A stretch of 64,000 nucleotides of DNA from MGML01 sp034416335. GTDB lineage: Bacteria > Chloroflexota > Dehalococcoidia > Dehalococcoidales > UBA2162. The notes below the pieces were generated by a model that was not told the DNA's origin, did not search any database, and saw only the letters and a program-made list of their open reading frames with translations. The position numbers and the translations under genes are program-made. The stretch is taken from contig DAOULV010000010.1 in NCBI GenBank assembly GCA_034416335.1, positions 225,596-289,595 of the forward strand. The letters run 5' to 3'. The first letter of the stretch is position 1; every line of letters begins with the position of its first letter. This document shows, piece by piece, positions 27,374-36,613 of the stretch.

Positions 27374-28435
27374 TTACACACCCTCCGCCAGAGGTATCTC
27401 CACCTTAATCGTCGTGCCTTCTCCCGGCTTCGAGCGGAGGTTGAAAGTCCCGTTAACCAGCCCCAGCCTCTCCTGCATCCCGACCAGTCCGAGTTTTCCT
27501 TCCGAAAGCAATTTACCGCTTCCCGACGGAGTGAACCCGACTCCGTTATCACTGATTGAAAGCGCTACCTTGTTTTCAATAACTTTCAATTCTACCGTTA
27601 CTTTATCTGCCCCTGAATGCTTTTTTATATTGTTCAGCATTTCCTGTGTGACTCTGAAAAGTACTATCTTCAATTCCTGCGTCAAACTTTCTTCCGGAAA
27701 ATCGATATCCGGTTCTACCTCGATACCGGTTTCTTCGGCGAGATTTCCGCAGAGCCACAGCAAAGCCGGTTTAATGCCTATCTCATCGAGTAACGGCGGC
27801 TGCAGCCCCTGGATGGCTCTCCTTGTCTTCTCCAGGATTTCATCCATATTGTTACGCAGAGTATTAAGACTGTCCCGTACGCTTTCTGGAATATCATCCG
27901 AGGAATCAAGAATTTCATCGATATCGTGGCCAGCATCTATCAATTCCTGCGCGGTATCGTCATGGAGCTCTCTCGATAATCGGTGTCTCTCCTGCTCCTG
28001 TGTGTTCATTATGTCTCTCAGGTATATTTTCTGACGCTCTCTTGCATTTATGATTACACCTATTACAAGCGCCAGCAGCACATTGATAGTCAGCCATGAA
28101 AGAATCCTGTAGACAGGATCGGGATATGCGGGGATTAACAGGGCGTGGGGCAGAATAAGCAGAAATCCGACTATGGAGAAAGAAACAGCGAATATAGTTC
28201 TCAGGGTAGATGCTATATAAATAATTATGCCGGAGAACAATAAAAGAACAAGCTCATGATAAGCCTGCCCGTGGAGAAAATCGATACTTCCGGTAATACC
28301 GATTTTTATGCCGTCGCCGATGTAATACAGTAAAATAACTACTACCGCGAAGAAAATACCCGTGCCGAGATATCGTTTTTTAATGTTGCGCGGCTGTGTG
28401 ATGAATTGCTGCCAGACGGTGAGACGGCTCTGCAT
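27374..28435 (-). CDS. Sensor histidine kinase (NarL/LiaS-type, HisKA_3)
   Basis: A membrane histidine kinase of about 353 residues. Five or six hydrophobic helices come first (for example FFAVVVILLYYIG and VLLALVIGVIIN), then the dimerisation block EQERHRLSRELHDDTAQELI with the phospho-accepting histidine, and the ATPase domain with SISDNGVGF and GLVGMQERLGLVNG. There is no obvious periplasmic sensor, so the signal is likely sensed in or near the membrane. The ATG at 28435 follows AAAAGGA and is preferred; a longer reading from 28465 would overlap the regulator. It is transcribed with the response regulator upstream. Confidence 0.92.
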   Translation of the reverse strand: MQSRLTVWQQFITQPRNIKKRYLGTGIFFAVVVILLYYIGDGIKIGITGSIDFLHGQAYHELVLLLFSGIIIYIASTLRTIFAVSFSIVGFLLILPHALLIPAYPDPVYRILSWLTINVLLALVIGVIINARERQKIYLRDIMNTQEQERHRLSRELHDDTAQELIDAGHDIDEILDSSDDIPESVRDSLNTLRNNMDEILEKTRRAIQGLQPPLLDEIGIKPALLWLCGNLAEETGIEVEPDIDFPEESLTQELKIVLFRVTQEMLNNIKKHSGADKVTVELKVIENKVALSISDNGVGFTPSGSGKLLSEGKLGLVGMQERLGLVNGTFNLRSKPGEGTTIKVEIPLAEGV

Positions 28436-28451
28436 AATGTTTCCTTTTTTA

Positions 28452-29111
28452 CTAGGGAATGTCATCCAGCAGGAGCCACCCTTCCTTGAGACATCTCAAA
28501 ACTGCCTCAAGGCGTGAACCTACCTCCAGCTTGTCGAATATATGTGTAAAATGGGTCTGAACGGTACGGGGGCTGATGTTGAGTTTCTCAGCGATTTCGT
28601 CGTTCGAAAGCCCTTTGGCTCCCAGCCTGATTACTTCCAGTTCCCTCGGTTTAAGCTGGTTTGAAGTAGCAAGGCCACCGCGCCAGCTCTTTACCAGGTT
28701 TCTCAGTACCTTTTCCGCTACTTCCTGATCGAAAACAGATTCTCCGTTCCGGAGGGCTCGTATCGCCCGGATGAGTTCCCGCATCGGGACATTTTTCAGA
28801 AGGTATCCTCCGGCACCGGCTTCAAGGACTGAAAACACGTAAGGTGCATATCCGTATGCGCTCAGTACCAGGACCGCGGTTGTTGGGAGAATTTCTTTTA
28901 TCTGTCTGGTCGCTTCTATACCGTTCAGGACCGGCATGGCAATATCCATAATCACGATATCCGGTTGAAGTTCTTTTGCCATTTTAACGGCCTGTTCGCC
29001 GTTACGGGCGACGCCGACTACCTGTATGTCCTGCTCTTCACCGAGGACACGCTGAAGCCCTTCAGTAAATGTTGAGTGGTCATCGGAAATCAGGACTTTG
29101 GTTATACTCAC
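28452..29111 (-). CDS. NarL/FixJ-family response regulator
   Basis: A 219-residue regulator with a receiver domain (phospho-acceptor Asp56 in VIMDIAMPVLNG, acidic pair Asp10-Asp11, Lys in LLKNVPM) and a LuxR-type helix-turn-helix (LKPRELEVIRLGAKGLSNDE, NISPRTVQTHFTHIFDKLEV). It is the partner of the kinase that follows on the same strand. Its targets are not visible here; the divergent genes at 29319 onwards are candidates. Confidence 0.94.
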   Translation of the reverse strand: MSITKVLISDDHSTFTEGLQRVLGEEQDIQVVGVARNGEQAVKMAKELQPDIVIMDIAMPVLNGIEATRQIKEILPTTAVLVLSAYGYAPYVFSVLEAGAGGYLLKNVPMRELIRAIRALRNGESVFDQEVAEKVLRNLVKSWRGGLATSNQLKPRELEVIRLGAKGLSNDEIAEKLNISPRTVQTHFTHIFDKLEVGSRLEAVLRCLKEGWLLLDDIP

Positions 29112-29318
29112 CTGCTTACTCCCTATATCCAGATTTTAACATAAAGTATTTATTTAATCTAATGATTATAGCTGAATCTACTACGACTTTAACGCAATTT
29201 ATACGTTATTTATTCGTATTTAGAGTCAGTATATCGGACGGCGTATTTACGTTTCAGGCTGATGGATTCCAGAACAATCTGAATTACACTTGTTAATAGG
29301 AGTGCAGTTAATCGTTTT

Positions 29319-29663
29319 ATGCGGGCATACGTATTAATAGATTCTACCCGGAAGGCAGCCGGGAAAATCGCCGCCGAATTGCAGGATAAACCGGGCGTAA
29401 TCGTCGCTGATGCTGTTAACGGTCCCCATCCGGTAATTGCCTGTGTTGAAGCTGACAATCCTGCATCCATAGCGCAGACGGTATTATTCGACATCAGAAA
29501 GATCGAGGGAGTCAAAGACCTGACGGTTTTTCTGAGTATTGACAATTATGATAACCGGCATATCGGCGACACTGTCCCGGATAGTCTCCTGCCTGATCTG
29601 ACAGAAAGTATTACCGGGAACACCGAATCCCGGCGAAAAAGGAGCCGGAAAGTAAATGGCTAA
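29319..29663 (+). CDS. Lrp/AsnC ligand-binding (RAM)-like small protein
   Basis: A 114-residue protein whose first 75 residues (MRAYVLIDSTRKAAGKIAAE, then VNGPHPVIACVEADN and IRKIEGVKDLTVFLSID) look like a stand-alone RAM domain, the ligand-binding half of Lrp/AsnC regulators, without a DNA-binding part. A basic tail ends the protein. It overlaps the next gene by 8 bases, so they are cotranslated, and both precede a ClC-type channel gene. A role in sensing a small ligand for that transport cluster is inferred. Confidence 0.65.
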   Translation: MRAYVLIDSTRKAAGKIAAELQDKPGVIVADAVNGPHPVIACVEADNPASIAQTVLFDIRKIEGVKDLTVFLSIDNYDNRHIGDTVPDSLLPDLTESITGNTESRRKRSRKVNG

Positions 29664-30027
29664 GAAGATATTGGCAGACCTGACTCAAACACTAAAACCT
29701 CTGTTTGTTAACAGCTTTACGAAGGAATTTACGCGGAGTTTTATGGACCGCGATGAATACCTCGAACTGAAACTCTCTGAAATTTGCTCCGGGTGCCCGC
29801 TTGACCGGAATTCGGAATATAACGATACTTCGGTCCTCGATTCGAAGGTTATTGACGATTGCCGAATGGAATATTTCGGTCAGCTGCTGCAATCGTTCGT
29901 CGGCAGGTCTGGAGATGACGAAACACGAAAATTGTTCTCATATTTTAAGAAGTGCGAAGAATGTCTTTCGGCTAATATGCATAAAAATGATGAGTTGCAG
30001 AAATCGGGTTCCAGGATACAGGATTGA
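29656..30027 (+). CDS. Hypothetical protein with cysteine pairs
   Basis: A 123-residue protein I do not recognise. It is predicted soluble and mostly helical. Two CxxC pairs stand out: CSGCPLDR near residue 43 and KKCEECLSAN near residue 103, with one further Cys between them (DDCRMEYF). These could form a metal or Fe-S site. It overlaps the RAM-like gene by 8 bases and ends 30 bases before the ClC gene, so it belongs to that operon. Confidence 0.65.
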   Translation: MAKKILADLTQTLKPLFVNSFTKEFTRSFMDRDEYLELKLSEICSGCPLDRNSEYNDTSVLDSKVIDDCRMEYFGQLLQSFVGRSGDDETRKLFSYFKKCEECLSANMHKNDELQKSGSRIQD

Positions 30028-30057
30028 ATATACTAAGAAAGCATTGATTAAGATTCT

Positions 30058-31806
30058 ATGACTGAAGAAGAAAAAAGACCAGGACTGCGTGTAATTTTCA
30101 AAAGACTCGGCTCGTCGGAAGTCGTGACCGGTCTTGGGCTGTCGGTACTTATCGGCGTCGTATCGGGACTGGGAGCGGTAGCTTTCCGCTGGCTGATTAA
30201 CAGCTTTAACACGCTGTTTTTCGATGGCGGTGGTAATATTCTTTCCTTTATGGGAGATTACTACGTTATTTTAATCCCGGCAGCTGGCGGATTGCTTGTC
30301 GGTCCGATTATCTATTTCCTCGCTCGCGAAGCCAAGGGGCATGGTGTCCCAGAGGTAATGGAAGCGGTAGCGCTGAAAGGAGGCCGCATCCGTCCGCGTG
30401 TTGCGATAATCAAATCGCTGGCATCGGCTCTGTGTATCGGCAGCGGCGGTTCTGTAGGCCGGGAAGGACCGATTGTCCAGATTGGTTCCTCAGCCGGTTC
30501 GGCTGTCGCCCAGTGGCTTAAACTTCCTGAAGAGAGCATAACTACCCTCGTAGCCTGCGGAGCAGCCGGAGGCATCTCGGCAACCTTCAACGCCCCTATC
30601 GCTGGTGTGCTGTTCGCAATGGAGATAATTCTCGGTCGTGTCGTAACGCACAGGTTTGCTTACGTAGTAATAAGTTCCGTCATTGCCGACTTTATCGCGC
30701 ATAGCTTCCTGGGAACGGCCCGGGCGTTCGTTGTCCCCGAATTCAATATTACCAGCCCGTGGGAAATAGGTTTTTACGCAATACTCGGAGTACTGGCAGG
30801 TTTCGGCGGAGTATTATTCACAAAAATATTATACTGGTGCGAGGATATATTTGAAAAAATCAGCATCCCCGAGTACTTTAAACCGGTTCTTGGCGGCGTG
30901 CTGATTGGTGCCATCGGATTATACAGTAAAGACCTGTTCGGCGTTGGATACGGAGGTATCCAGGACGCTCTTTCCGGTCAACTGACCATCGACGTGTTGA
31001 TGTTAATGTTCGTCCTGAAAATTGCTGCTACTTCTATTTCAATCGGCAGCGGCGGCAGCGGCGGTGTATTCGCACCTTCACTGTTCCTCGGAGCAATGAT
31101 GGGAACGGCTTTCGGAATGGCAGTTAACAGTCTTTTCCCGGATATTGCAGCTTCTCCGGCAGCTTATGGTGTAGTTGCAATGGCTGCCGTCTTTTCCGGA
31201 GCGGCACGGGCACCGTTCTCGGCTATCCTCATTATCTTCGAGATGACAGGAGCCTATCAAATAATTCTGCCTGTAATGATAACAGTCGGTATCAGCACTG
31301 TTCTTGCCCGTCATCTCAGCAAAGAATCGATATATACTCTTAAACTCATACGACGTGGAATAGATATCGGCCAGGAAGAAGTATCCGATGTAATGAGGGC
31401 AATTACGGCCAGCGAAGCGATGACAAAAGATTTCCAGACAGTACCTCCCACGATGAAGGTCCGCGAACTGATGAATCTTTTCCAGAAAACGGGTTCGCAC
31501 GGATTTCCCGTAGTAGATGAAGAAGATACTTTATTCGGTATGGTCACGATAACTGACGTTGAACGTCATCTAGGTGAGGAAGAAAACGGACTTACCGTGG
31601 CGGATATTGCCACGCGCTCTCCGTTCGTAGCTTATCCGGAACAATCGCTCGAAAGGATTCTCGGTACGACCGACGACGAATACGGTAGGATTCCGGTAGT
31701 CAGTGAAAATGACGGGCGTCATCTGCTGGGAATACTTCAGCGTCAGGACATTATCAAAGCTTATCGCAAGACGCTGAGGAAAATGAAAAGAAGTGGATTA
31801 CGATAA
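30058..31806 (+). CDS. ClC-family chloride channel/antiporter with CBS domains
   Basis: A 582-residue membrane protein. The ClC selectivity motifs are clear: GSGGSVGREGPIVQIG (with the gating glutamate in GREGP), GGVFAPSLFLGAMMG, and a preceding GKGxP-like loop (AKGHGVPEV). After about residue 430 come two CBS domains (AMTKDFQTVPPTMKVRELM and a second from DIATRSPFVAYPEQSL), which usually bind adenine nucleotides and control transport. The gating glutamate suggests a Cl-/H+ or similar exchanger. It is followed by TrkH, so the pair may set ion balance. Confidence 0.94.
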   Translation: MTEEEKRPGLRVIFKRLGSSEVVTGLGLSVLIGVVSGLGAVAFRWLINSFNTLFFDGGGNILSFMGDYYVILIPAAGGLLVGPIIYFLAREAKGHGVPEVMEAVALKGGRIRPRVAIIKSLASALCIGSGGSVGREGPIVQIGSSAGSAVAQWLKLPEESITTLVACGAAGGISATFNAPIAGVLFAMEIILGRVVTHRFAYVVISSVIADFIAHSFLGTARAFVVPEFNITSPWEIGFYAILGVLAGFGGVLFTKILYWCEDIFEKISIPEYFKPVLGGVLIGAIGLYSKDLFGVGYGGIQDALSGQLTIDVLMLMFVLKIAATSISIGSGGSGGVFAPSLFLGAMMGTAFGMAVNSLFPDIAASPAAYGVVAMAAVFSGAARAPFSAILIIFEMTGAYQIILPVMITVGISTVLARHLSKESIYTLKLIRRGIDIGQEEVSDVMRAITASEAMTKDFQTVPPTMKVRELMNLFQKTGSHGFPVVDEEDTLFGMVTITDVERHLGEEENGLTVADIATRSPFVAYPEQSLERILGTTDDEYGRIPVVSENDGRHLLGILQRQDIIKAYRKTLRKMKRSGLR

Positions 31807-31869
31807 GCACCGGTTCGGAGAATAAAGTCGAGTACCTGAAAAACTGAATATTGACCTTCGTATACCACA

Positions 31870-33321
31870 ATGCGACTTAAAATAGTATTTCATTACGTTG
31901 GAATCGTCCTGATAGCTGTAGGCGTATTCTTACTCATCCCGCTTATTTGCAGTTTTATTTACAATGAAAACAACTGGCTGCCGTTTACCATTTCCATACT
32001 GGTCTCGGCAGGTCTCGGTACTCTTTTATGGCGGCTGCTTCCCGGAGAAAACAGGCGACTTTCACTCCGCGAAACCCTGGGGATAGTAACATTCAGCTGG
32101 ATACTGGTTGCCGGGGTAGGAGCTTTACCGTATTTCCTGTCGGGCGTTTTCCCTGACTTTCTGGACGCATACTTTGAATCGATGTCCGGATTCACTGCGA
32201 CCGGTGCTACGGTCATCGAATCCATCGAAGCCCAAGCCCACAGTATCCTGCTCTGGAGAGGGCTGACCCAGTGGATGACAGGGCTCGGTATTATTACCCT
32301 GTTTGTTTCCCTGTTTCCGGCCCTGGGAGTCGGGGCAACACATCTTGTAGCCGCCGAAATGCCGACCCTTGTCGATGAAAAGCTGACACCCCGTATCCGC
32401 GATATGGCTAAGTCCGTCTGGATTATCTACATCGGCTTTTCAGCGCTTGAAGTCATATTTCTGTGTCTGGCAAAACTGCCGTTCTTCGATGCTTTGACTG
32501 TCACCTTTGGCACGATGGCTACCGGTGGTTTTTCCGCAAAACAGCTCAGCATCGAAGCCTACCAGAACTGGCAGATAGATTTGATAGTCGTGGTGTTTAT
32601 GTTTATTGCCGCTACCAATTTCAGGTTTTTCTTTGCCATGCTCTGGAAACATAATTTCCGGAGTATATTTAAAGATTCTGAGTTTCGCTTTTATGTTGGC
32701 ATACTTTTCGGGGCTGCCGTGTTCGTTATCATCGACCTGATTATCAATAACGGGATGAACTTCAGTGAGGCTGTCAGGTACGGCGGTTTCAACACTGTGT
32801 CGATAATGACAACTACCGGTTTCAGCAATACCGATTTTAATATGTGGCCGGCATTTTCCAGGGCTGTTCTGATTATTTTAATGCTAATCGGTGGTTCTAC
32901 CGGGTCTACCGCCGGTGCTATAAAGGTTTCACGAATAATGATTTTACTGAAAAGTGGGTACCGCCAGATACTCAGGGCTATCAACCCCAGAGCTGTCCTG
33001 GTAGTAAGAAACGGTGGTAATGTCATCGAGGAATCGAGGATTTCCGAAGCGCTTAATATGGTACTTATGTACCTTCTGGTTTTCACGGTAGCTTTCCTTC
33101 TCCTGAGTGCTACCGGGCTCGATATAGTCTCTTCGGTTTCCTCGGTAGCTGCCTGTATGGGAACGGTTGGACCCGGATTAGGTGCTTTAGGCCCGGTAGA
33201 TAATTACCTGTGGCTCAGTCCCGTGGCTAAAATTACGTTAATTTCCTGTATGGTATTGGGAAGGCTCGAGTTGTTTACCGTCCTGGCGATATTCGTTCCT
33301 TCATACTGGAAATGGCATTAA
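31870..33321 (+). CDS. trkH: TrkH-type potassium uptake membrane subunit
   Basis: A 483-residue potassium transporter subunit with about ten membrane helices and the four pore repeats of the Trk/Ktr family: SGFTATGATVIESIE, FGTMATGGFSAKQ, TTTGFSNTDFNMWPA and a last GTVGPGLGAL. The selectivity glycine is present in each. TrkH works with a cytoplasmic TrkA/KtrA regulator, but no such gene is present in this window. It follows the ClC gene by 63 bases, so coupled movement of K+ and anions is plausible. Confidence 0.93.
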   Translation: MRLKIVFHYVGIVLIAVGVFLLIPLICSFIYNENNWLPFTISILVSAGLGTLLWRLLPGENRRLSLRETLGIVTFSWILVAGVGALPYFLSGVFPDFLDAYFESMSGFTATGATVIESIEAQAHSILLWRGLTQWMTGLGIITLFVSLFPALGVGATHLVAAEMPTLVDEKLTPRIRDMAKSVWIIYIGFSALEVIFLCLAKLPFFDALTVTFGTMATGGFSAKQLSIEAYQNWQIDLIVVVFMFIAATNFRFFFAMLWKHNFRSIFKDSEFRFYVGILFGAAVFVIIDLIINNGMNFSEAVRYGGFNTVSIMTTTGFSNTDFNMWPAFSRAVLIILMLIGGSTGSTAGAIKVSRIMILLKSGYRQILRAINPRAVLVVRNGGNVIEESRISEALNMVLMYLLVFTVAFLLLSATGLDIVSSVSSVAACMGTVGPGLGALGPVDNYLWLSPVAKITLISCMVLGRLELFTVLAIFVPSYWKWH

Positions 33322-33376
33322 TAGATACTGGAAGGAGTATAATGGACTTTAGACCTGATAAGGGGAATATTTCCTG

Positions 33377-33532
33377 ATGTTTTCTAAACAAGACGCTATA
33401 TTTTATCTGGTCGTAGGCAATATAATTGCCTTGATCGCCGGATTATGCGGGGCAAGTGTCGCCACCATCCTGTTTCTGTCACTACTGGTTCCGCCCGTGT
33501 TGCTGATAATCTGGCGACTTTATATGAGGTAA
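33377..33532 (+). CDS. Small two-helix membrane protein
   Basis: A 51-residue protein starting MFSKQDAIFYLVVGN and ending LLIIWRLYMR. Two hydrophobic segments (about 8-24 and 27-46) make it a likely membrane hairpin. It lies 55 bases after trkH. A ribosome binding site (AAGGGGAA) precedes the ATG. It may be a small accessory subunit of the transporter, but there is no family match I can name. Confidence 0.55.
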   Translation: MFSKQDAIFYLVVGNIIALIAGLCGASVATILFLSLLVPPVLLIIWRLYMR

Positions 33533-33597
33533 ATCCTCCGGCACGGATACTGTTGAAATTTAGGAGATTATGTTAGCACGCACAGGTGGAATATCTT

Positions 33598-34467
33598 CTA
33601 TATATCTATGCCCATCAATTCTCTGACCAGGTACCCTATTCCGAATGAAATTGCGGCAACCCCGAGGCTGAGCAGAGCCATCTCAAGGAATCTTTTAATA
33701 AAAGATAAATCTTTGGCCACCGATATGTAGAAATTAAACAGTACAATCACTATCAGGGCATTGAATATCATAATCCCCAGTGCCGCGAATACATTCGGCA
33801 CCAGCAAATACGGCAGTATCAGGAACATCACGGTGATTACGTAGGCGCTGCCCGTGTAAAGCGCTGATTTCACAGGCGTCTTGCTGCTTTCCTCGGACTT
33901 GATTGCTAGATACTCTGTGCATGCCATCGAGAGAGACGCTGCAATTCCGGTAATTAATCCCACCATCGCTACAAGCCGGGAGTCCTGCAGCGCCAGAGTG
34001 AAACCGGCAAGGGCTCCGGTCAATTCAACCAGCGCGTCATTCAGGCCCCTCACCATCGAACCGATATAGTCTAGTCGTTCCTCATTAATCATCAATAGAA
34101 GCTGCTTCTCGTGTTCGTCTTCTTCTTTAGATATATCCACCGCTTCCGGCATTTCATCGGCTATAGCAGCGTATGCTGCTGTCGCTGTTTTCTCACCGTG
34201 CTCCATCAGTTTCAAACCGAATGAAAGGCCGAATATTCTGGATACCAGGTAAAACCACCATACCGCTGTCCAGTTCGGTTTTTTTGTTTTTCCGGTAAAA
34301 CTCCTCCAGAGACGGTAATGCCTTAACTCGTCGCGGGAAATCTGCAGCAGGACGTTCGCGTTATCGGTATCACCTGTAGCCCGGGAAAGCTTACGATAAA
34401 TAACGTGTTCCGTTATTTCCGTTTTCTGTGCCAACAGCAGGATCTTTTCAATCTGCTTATTCTCCAT
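33598..34467 (-). CDS. Ferritin-like / VIT1-CCC1 iron or manganese transporter fusion
   Basis: A 289-residue fusion. The N-terminal half (about 1-125) is a ferritin-like four-helix domain with the metal-binding pattern TEITEHVIYRKL, ISRDELRHYRLW and ISKEEDEHEKQLL (E..H and E.xxH pairs). The C-terminal half is a VIT1/CCC1 membrane domain with YIGSMVRGLNDALVELTGA, ALQDSRLVAMVGL, and SMACTEYLAIKSEE. Such membrane-bound ferritins oxidise or bind iron and move it across the membrane. It converges on the small membrane protein gene and stands alone. Direction of transport is unknown. Confidence 0.9.
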   Translation of the reverse strand: MENKQIEKILLLAQKTEITEHVIYRKLSRATGDTDNANVLLQISRDELRHYRLWRSFTGKTKKPNWTAVWWFYLVSRIFGLSFGLKLMEHGEKTATAAYAAIADEMPEAVDISKEEDEHEKQLLLMINEERLDYIGSMVRGLNDALVELTGALAGFTLALQDSRLVAMVGLITGIAASLSMACTEYLAIKSEESSKTPVKSALYTGSAYVITVMFLILPYLLVPNVFAALGIMIFNALIVIVLFNFYISVAKDLSFIKRFLEMALLSLGVAAISFGIGYLVRELMGIDI

Positions 34468-34601
34468 CTTTCCTTAATTTTAACAATAAATCACTTTGAA
34501 TTGAAGAAAGCTATAAATGTCTTCCTAATTACTTGACATTACTACTCCCAGAAATTAAACTCAGAATTCAGCAGCACCTTGCTGCTTACAGGAGGAGAAC
34601 G

Positions 34602-34838
34602 ATGTTCAGCAAACCGCTCAGAGCAACCAATACCGAAATAATGTTATTTACCAGTTCCGAATACAATAATGAAGTCGTCGATTTCCAGGAAGCAGTTAAT
34701 TCCTGGCTCAAAGCGCAGCCCGATAATATTGTCATTGAGGATATTGTCTATAATCACTGCGGTGTTACTTCCCATGGAAAGGACGTATTCTCAATAGTGA
34801 TTGTTTCCCGGTCTGCGTCCGAACAAGAATTGAAATAA
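34602..34838 (+). CDS. Hypothetical small protein
   Basis: A 78-residue protein that begins MFSKPLRATNTEIMLF. A strong ribosome binding site (CAGGAGGAG) just before 34602 decides this start over a longer upstream reading from 34533. It looks soluble with an alpha/beta pattern (FQEAVNSWLKAQPDNIVIED, then VFSIVIVSRSA). No family recognised; no operon partner. Confidence 0.6.
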   Translation: MFSKPLRATNTEIMLFTSSEYNNEVVDFQEAVNSWLKAQPDNIVIEDIVYNHCGVTSHGKDVFSIVIVSRSASEQELK

Positions 34839-35013
34839 GTTCGGTATATTCGTTAATATTCTGTATTTTGTATATTGCATACCAGATTTGTTTTGCGTAT
34901 AATATGCCTAAGGTTTAGTATCAGGTTGTCAAATACACATCAATATCACCATATATATCAGGTATTGGATGGCCAAGACTCTAACCAAATTTTTGAAGAG
35001 AGGAGGTCATCCA

Positions 35014-35322
35014 TTGAGCTTCGAGGATAAAACACTCCAGTGCTCTGACTGCGGCCAGGAATTCACTTTCACCGCCGGTGAGCAGGAGTTCTACGCCTCC
35101 CGTGGCTTCCAGAACGAGCCTAAACGCTGCCCCGACTGCCGCAGGGCAAGGAAAGCACAACGTTACGGCGATGGTGGATACGGCGGTGGATACCGGGCAC
35201 CGAGAAAAATGTTCCCGGTTGTCTGTGCCCAGTGTGGAGTTGAAACCGAAGTACCTTTCGAGCCTCGTGAGGATCGACCTGTTTATTGCAGCGACTGCTA
35301 CAATAAAATCAAAATGAACTAA
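35014..35322 (+). CDS. Zinc-ribbon domain protein
   Basis: A protein of about 102 residues with two zinc-binding halves. The first has CSDCGQEFTFTAGEQEFYA and RCPDCRRARK, a conserved family in which the QEF.F.AGEQEF.....F segment recurs across bacteria. The second, after a glycine-rich linker, has CAQCGVETEVPF and YCSDCYNK. The TTG at 35014 is chosen because AGGAGGT lies 7 bases before it; an ATG at 34969 has no such site. Likely a single-stranded nucleic-acid or protein-binding zinc protein. A terminator follows. Confidence 0.85.
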   Translation: MSFEDKTLQCSDCGQEFTFTAGEQEFYASRGFQNEPKRCPDCRRARKAQRYGDGGYGGGYRAPRKMFPVVCAQCGVETEVPFEPREDRPVYCSDCYNKIKMN

Positions 35323-35340
35323 CCAAGTCCTGAAAAAAGA

Positions 35341-35384
35341 AAAACATACATAGGCTTGAGCTACTCGGCCTATGTATGTTTTTT
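35341..35384 (+). terminator. Rho-independent terminator of the zinc-ribbon gene
   Basis: A 15-bp perfect stem (AAAACATACATAGGC with GCCTATGTATGTTTT, 12-base loop) runs into a T tract. It can also serve the convergent MFS gene, which ends at 35405. Confidence 0.9.
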
Positions 35385-35404
35385 ATTTGTCTTTGTATTA
35401 TCGT

Positions 35405-36613
35405 CTAGGCAGGTTCACGTTTACCTTCCCTCAGGAAGTATGCACAGGCAAGTGTCACCACCACCGAAGTAATACCCGCTATCGTAAAACAGACATCAAA
35501 GCCGTAATTATCAATAATCCAGCCCATTATCGGCGCGAATACCGCCCCCGTATACTGCATGGTGAAATAATACACTCCGTAAATCGTCGACCGGTGTTTC
35601 GACGAGGTCTGTCCCATAATAAATACTTCGGAAACCGGCATCCGGAATGCGTTGTTGATACCCATTATGAATAATATCGCGTAAAAGCCGAACCCCAGTG
35701 AAGGAAACTGTACCAGGTATACCAAAACGCCACTTAACAGGCTGGTGCCGACTATAATAGGCACCCTGCCTATTTTATCCGAAATATACCCTCCCACCGG
35801 TCCCGCCCACAGTCCGGAGAAAAATACGATTGACAGCAGCGAAGCTGCCGTTTGCTCGCTGGCTCCTAGGACATCCCTCGAATACAGGGTGAGAAACGCC
35901 ATTATGGACATCCCCGCTCCTCCCCCGAGGACACTCATGACAAGGAAAGCTATCAGGCGCCGTTTGTTGCCTGGTGCCGGTTTCGTTTCCTCGAGTTCTT
36001 CCTCTCCGGATTGTTCTGCTTCGGCAACCTTTTTCCTGATGTCATAGCGTCTCAGATACCAGTAGAAGTAAATTCCGAATATCGCCGTTGGAACCGCCAG
36101 CCATAAAAAGGAACCACGCCATCCCCAGACATTTGCCGTTGCTCCGGCAATGATGGGCCCCAGGAAAAAACTTGTGTTCCCGCCAATCAGGTGGAATCCA
36201 AGCGCTCTTCCCCGCTGTTGTTCCGGTATCGATCGCGAAATAAGCGGTGTTGCCGCCGGATGGTAGCCACCGGCAAGCAGCCCCATGATTACCAGGCACA
36301 CCAGCAGCATCATATACGTCTGCGAAAAACCTACCAGCAACCCTGCAACTGCCACCCCGAGTATTCCTACCGTTATCAGTATGCGGGGGCCTATCCGGTC
36401 GGCAAGAATTCCGGCTGGCAGCTGCCCGGCTCCGTTCGCCAGCGCGAAGGCTGATGTGACGAATGAAGCCCGTGTATAACTGAGGTTGAATTCTTTCTGG
36501 ATATATACCAGCAGGGGTGAGGGTAAAGCCGCCAGCAGGTGATGGGCACAATGCGCTACGATAAAGAACGGTAGAGAAGTAAAAAGAAAAGACCTTTTCT
36601 TTCGTTCTATGAT
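35405..36613 (-). CDS. Major facilitator superfamily transporter with a non-standard start
   Basis: A 12-helix transporter of about 402 residues. The frame stays open from the stop at 35405 back to about 36613 and codes a proper N-terminal half (FLFTSLPFFIVAHCAHHLLA, then ALANGAGQLPAGILADRIGP, which carries the family's G-x-LAD-R-x-G signature). No ATG, GTG or TTG occurs in frame before an upstream stop. The first in-frame ATG at 36355 would drop the first three helices. Initiation may be at ATC 36613 or ATA 36610 after GAAAGGA, or the start may be mutated. The substrate is unknown. Confidence 0.75.
   Translation of the reverse strand: MIERKKRSFLFTSLPFFIVAHCAHHLLAALPSPLLVYIQKEFNLSYTRASFVTSAFALANGAGQLPAGILADRIGPRILITVGILGVAVAGLLVGFSQTYMMLLVCLVIMGLLAGGYHPAATPLISRSIPEQQRGRALGFHLIGGNTSFFLGPIIAGATANVWGWRGSFLWLAVPTAIFGIYFYWYLRRYDIRKKVAEAEQSGEEELEETKPAPGNKRRLIAFLVMSVLGGGAGMSIMAFLTLYSRDVLGASEQTAASLLSIVFFSGLWAGPVGGYISDKIGRVPIIVGTSLLSGVLVYLVQFPSLGFGFYAILFIMGINNAFRMPVSEVFIMGQTSSKHRSTIYGVYYFTMQYTGAVFAPIMGWIIDNYGFDVCFTIAGITSVVVTLACAYFLREGKREPA

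Noticed and set aside
36042..36551. A 169-codon minus-strand frame near the MFS gene start
   Set aside because: The overlapping frame codes the MFS N-terminal helices; this one is not membrane-like and has no motif.
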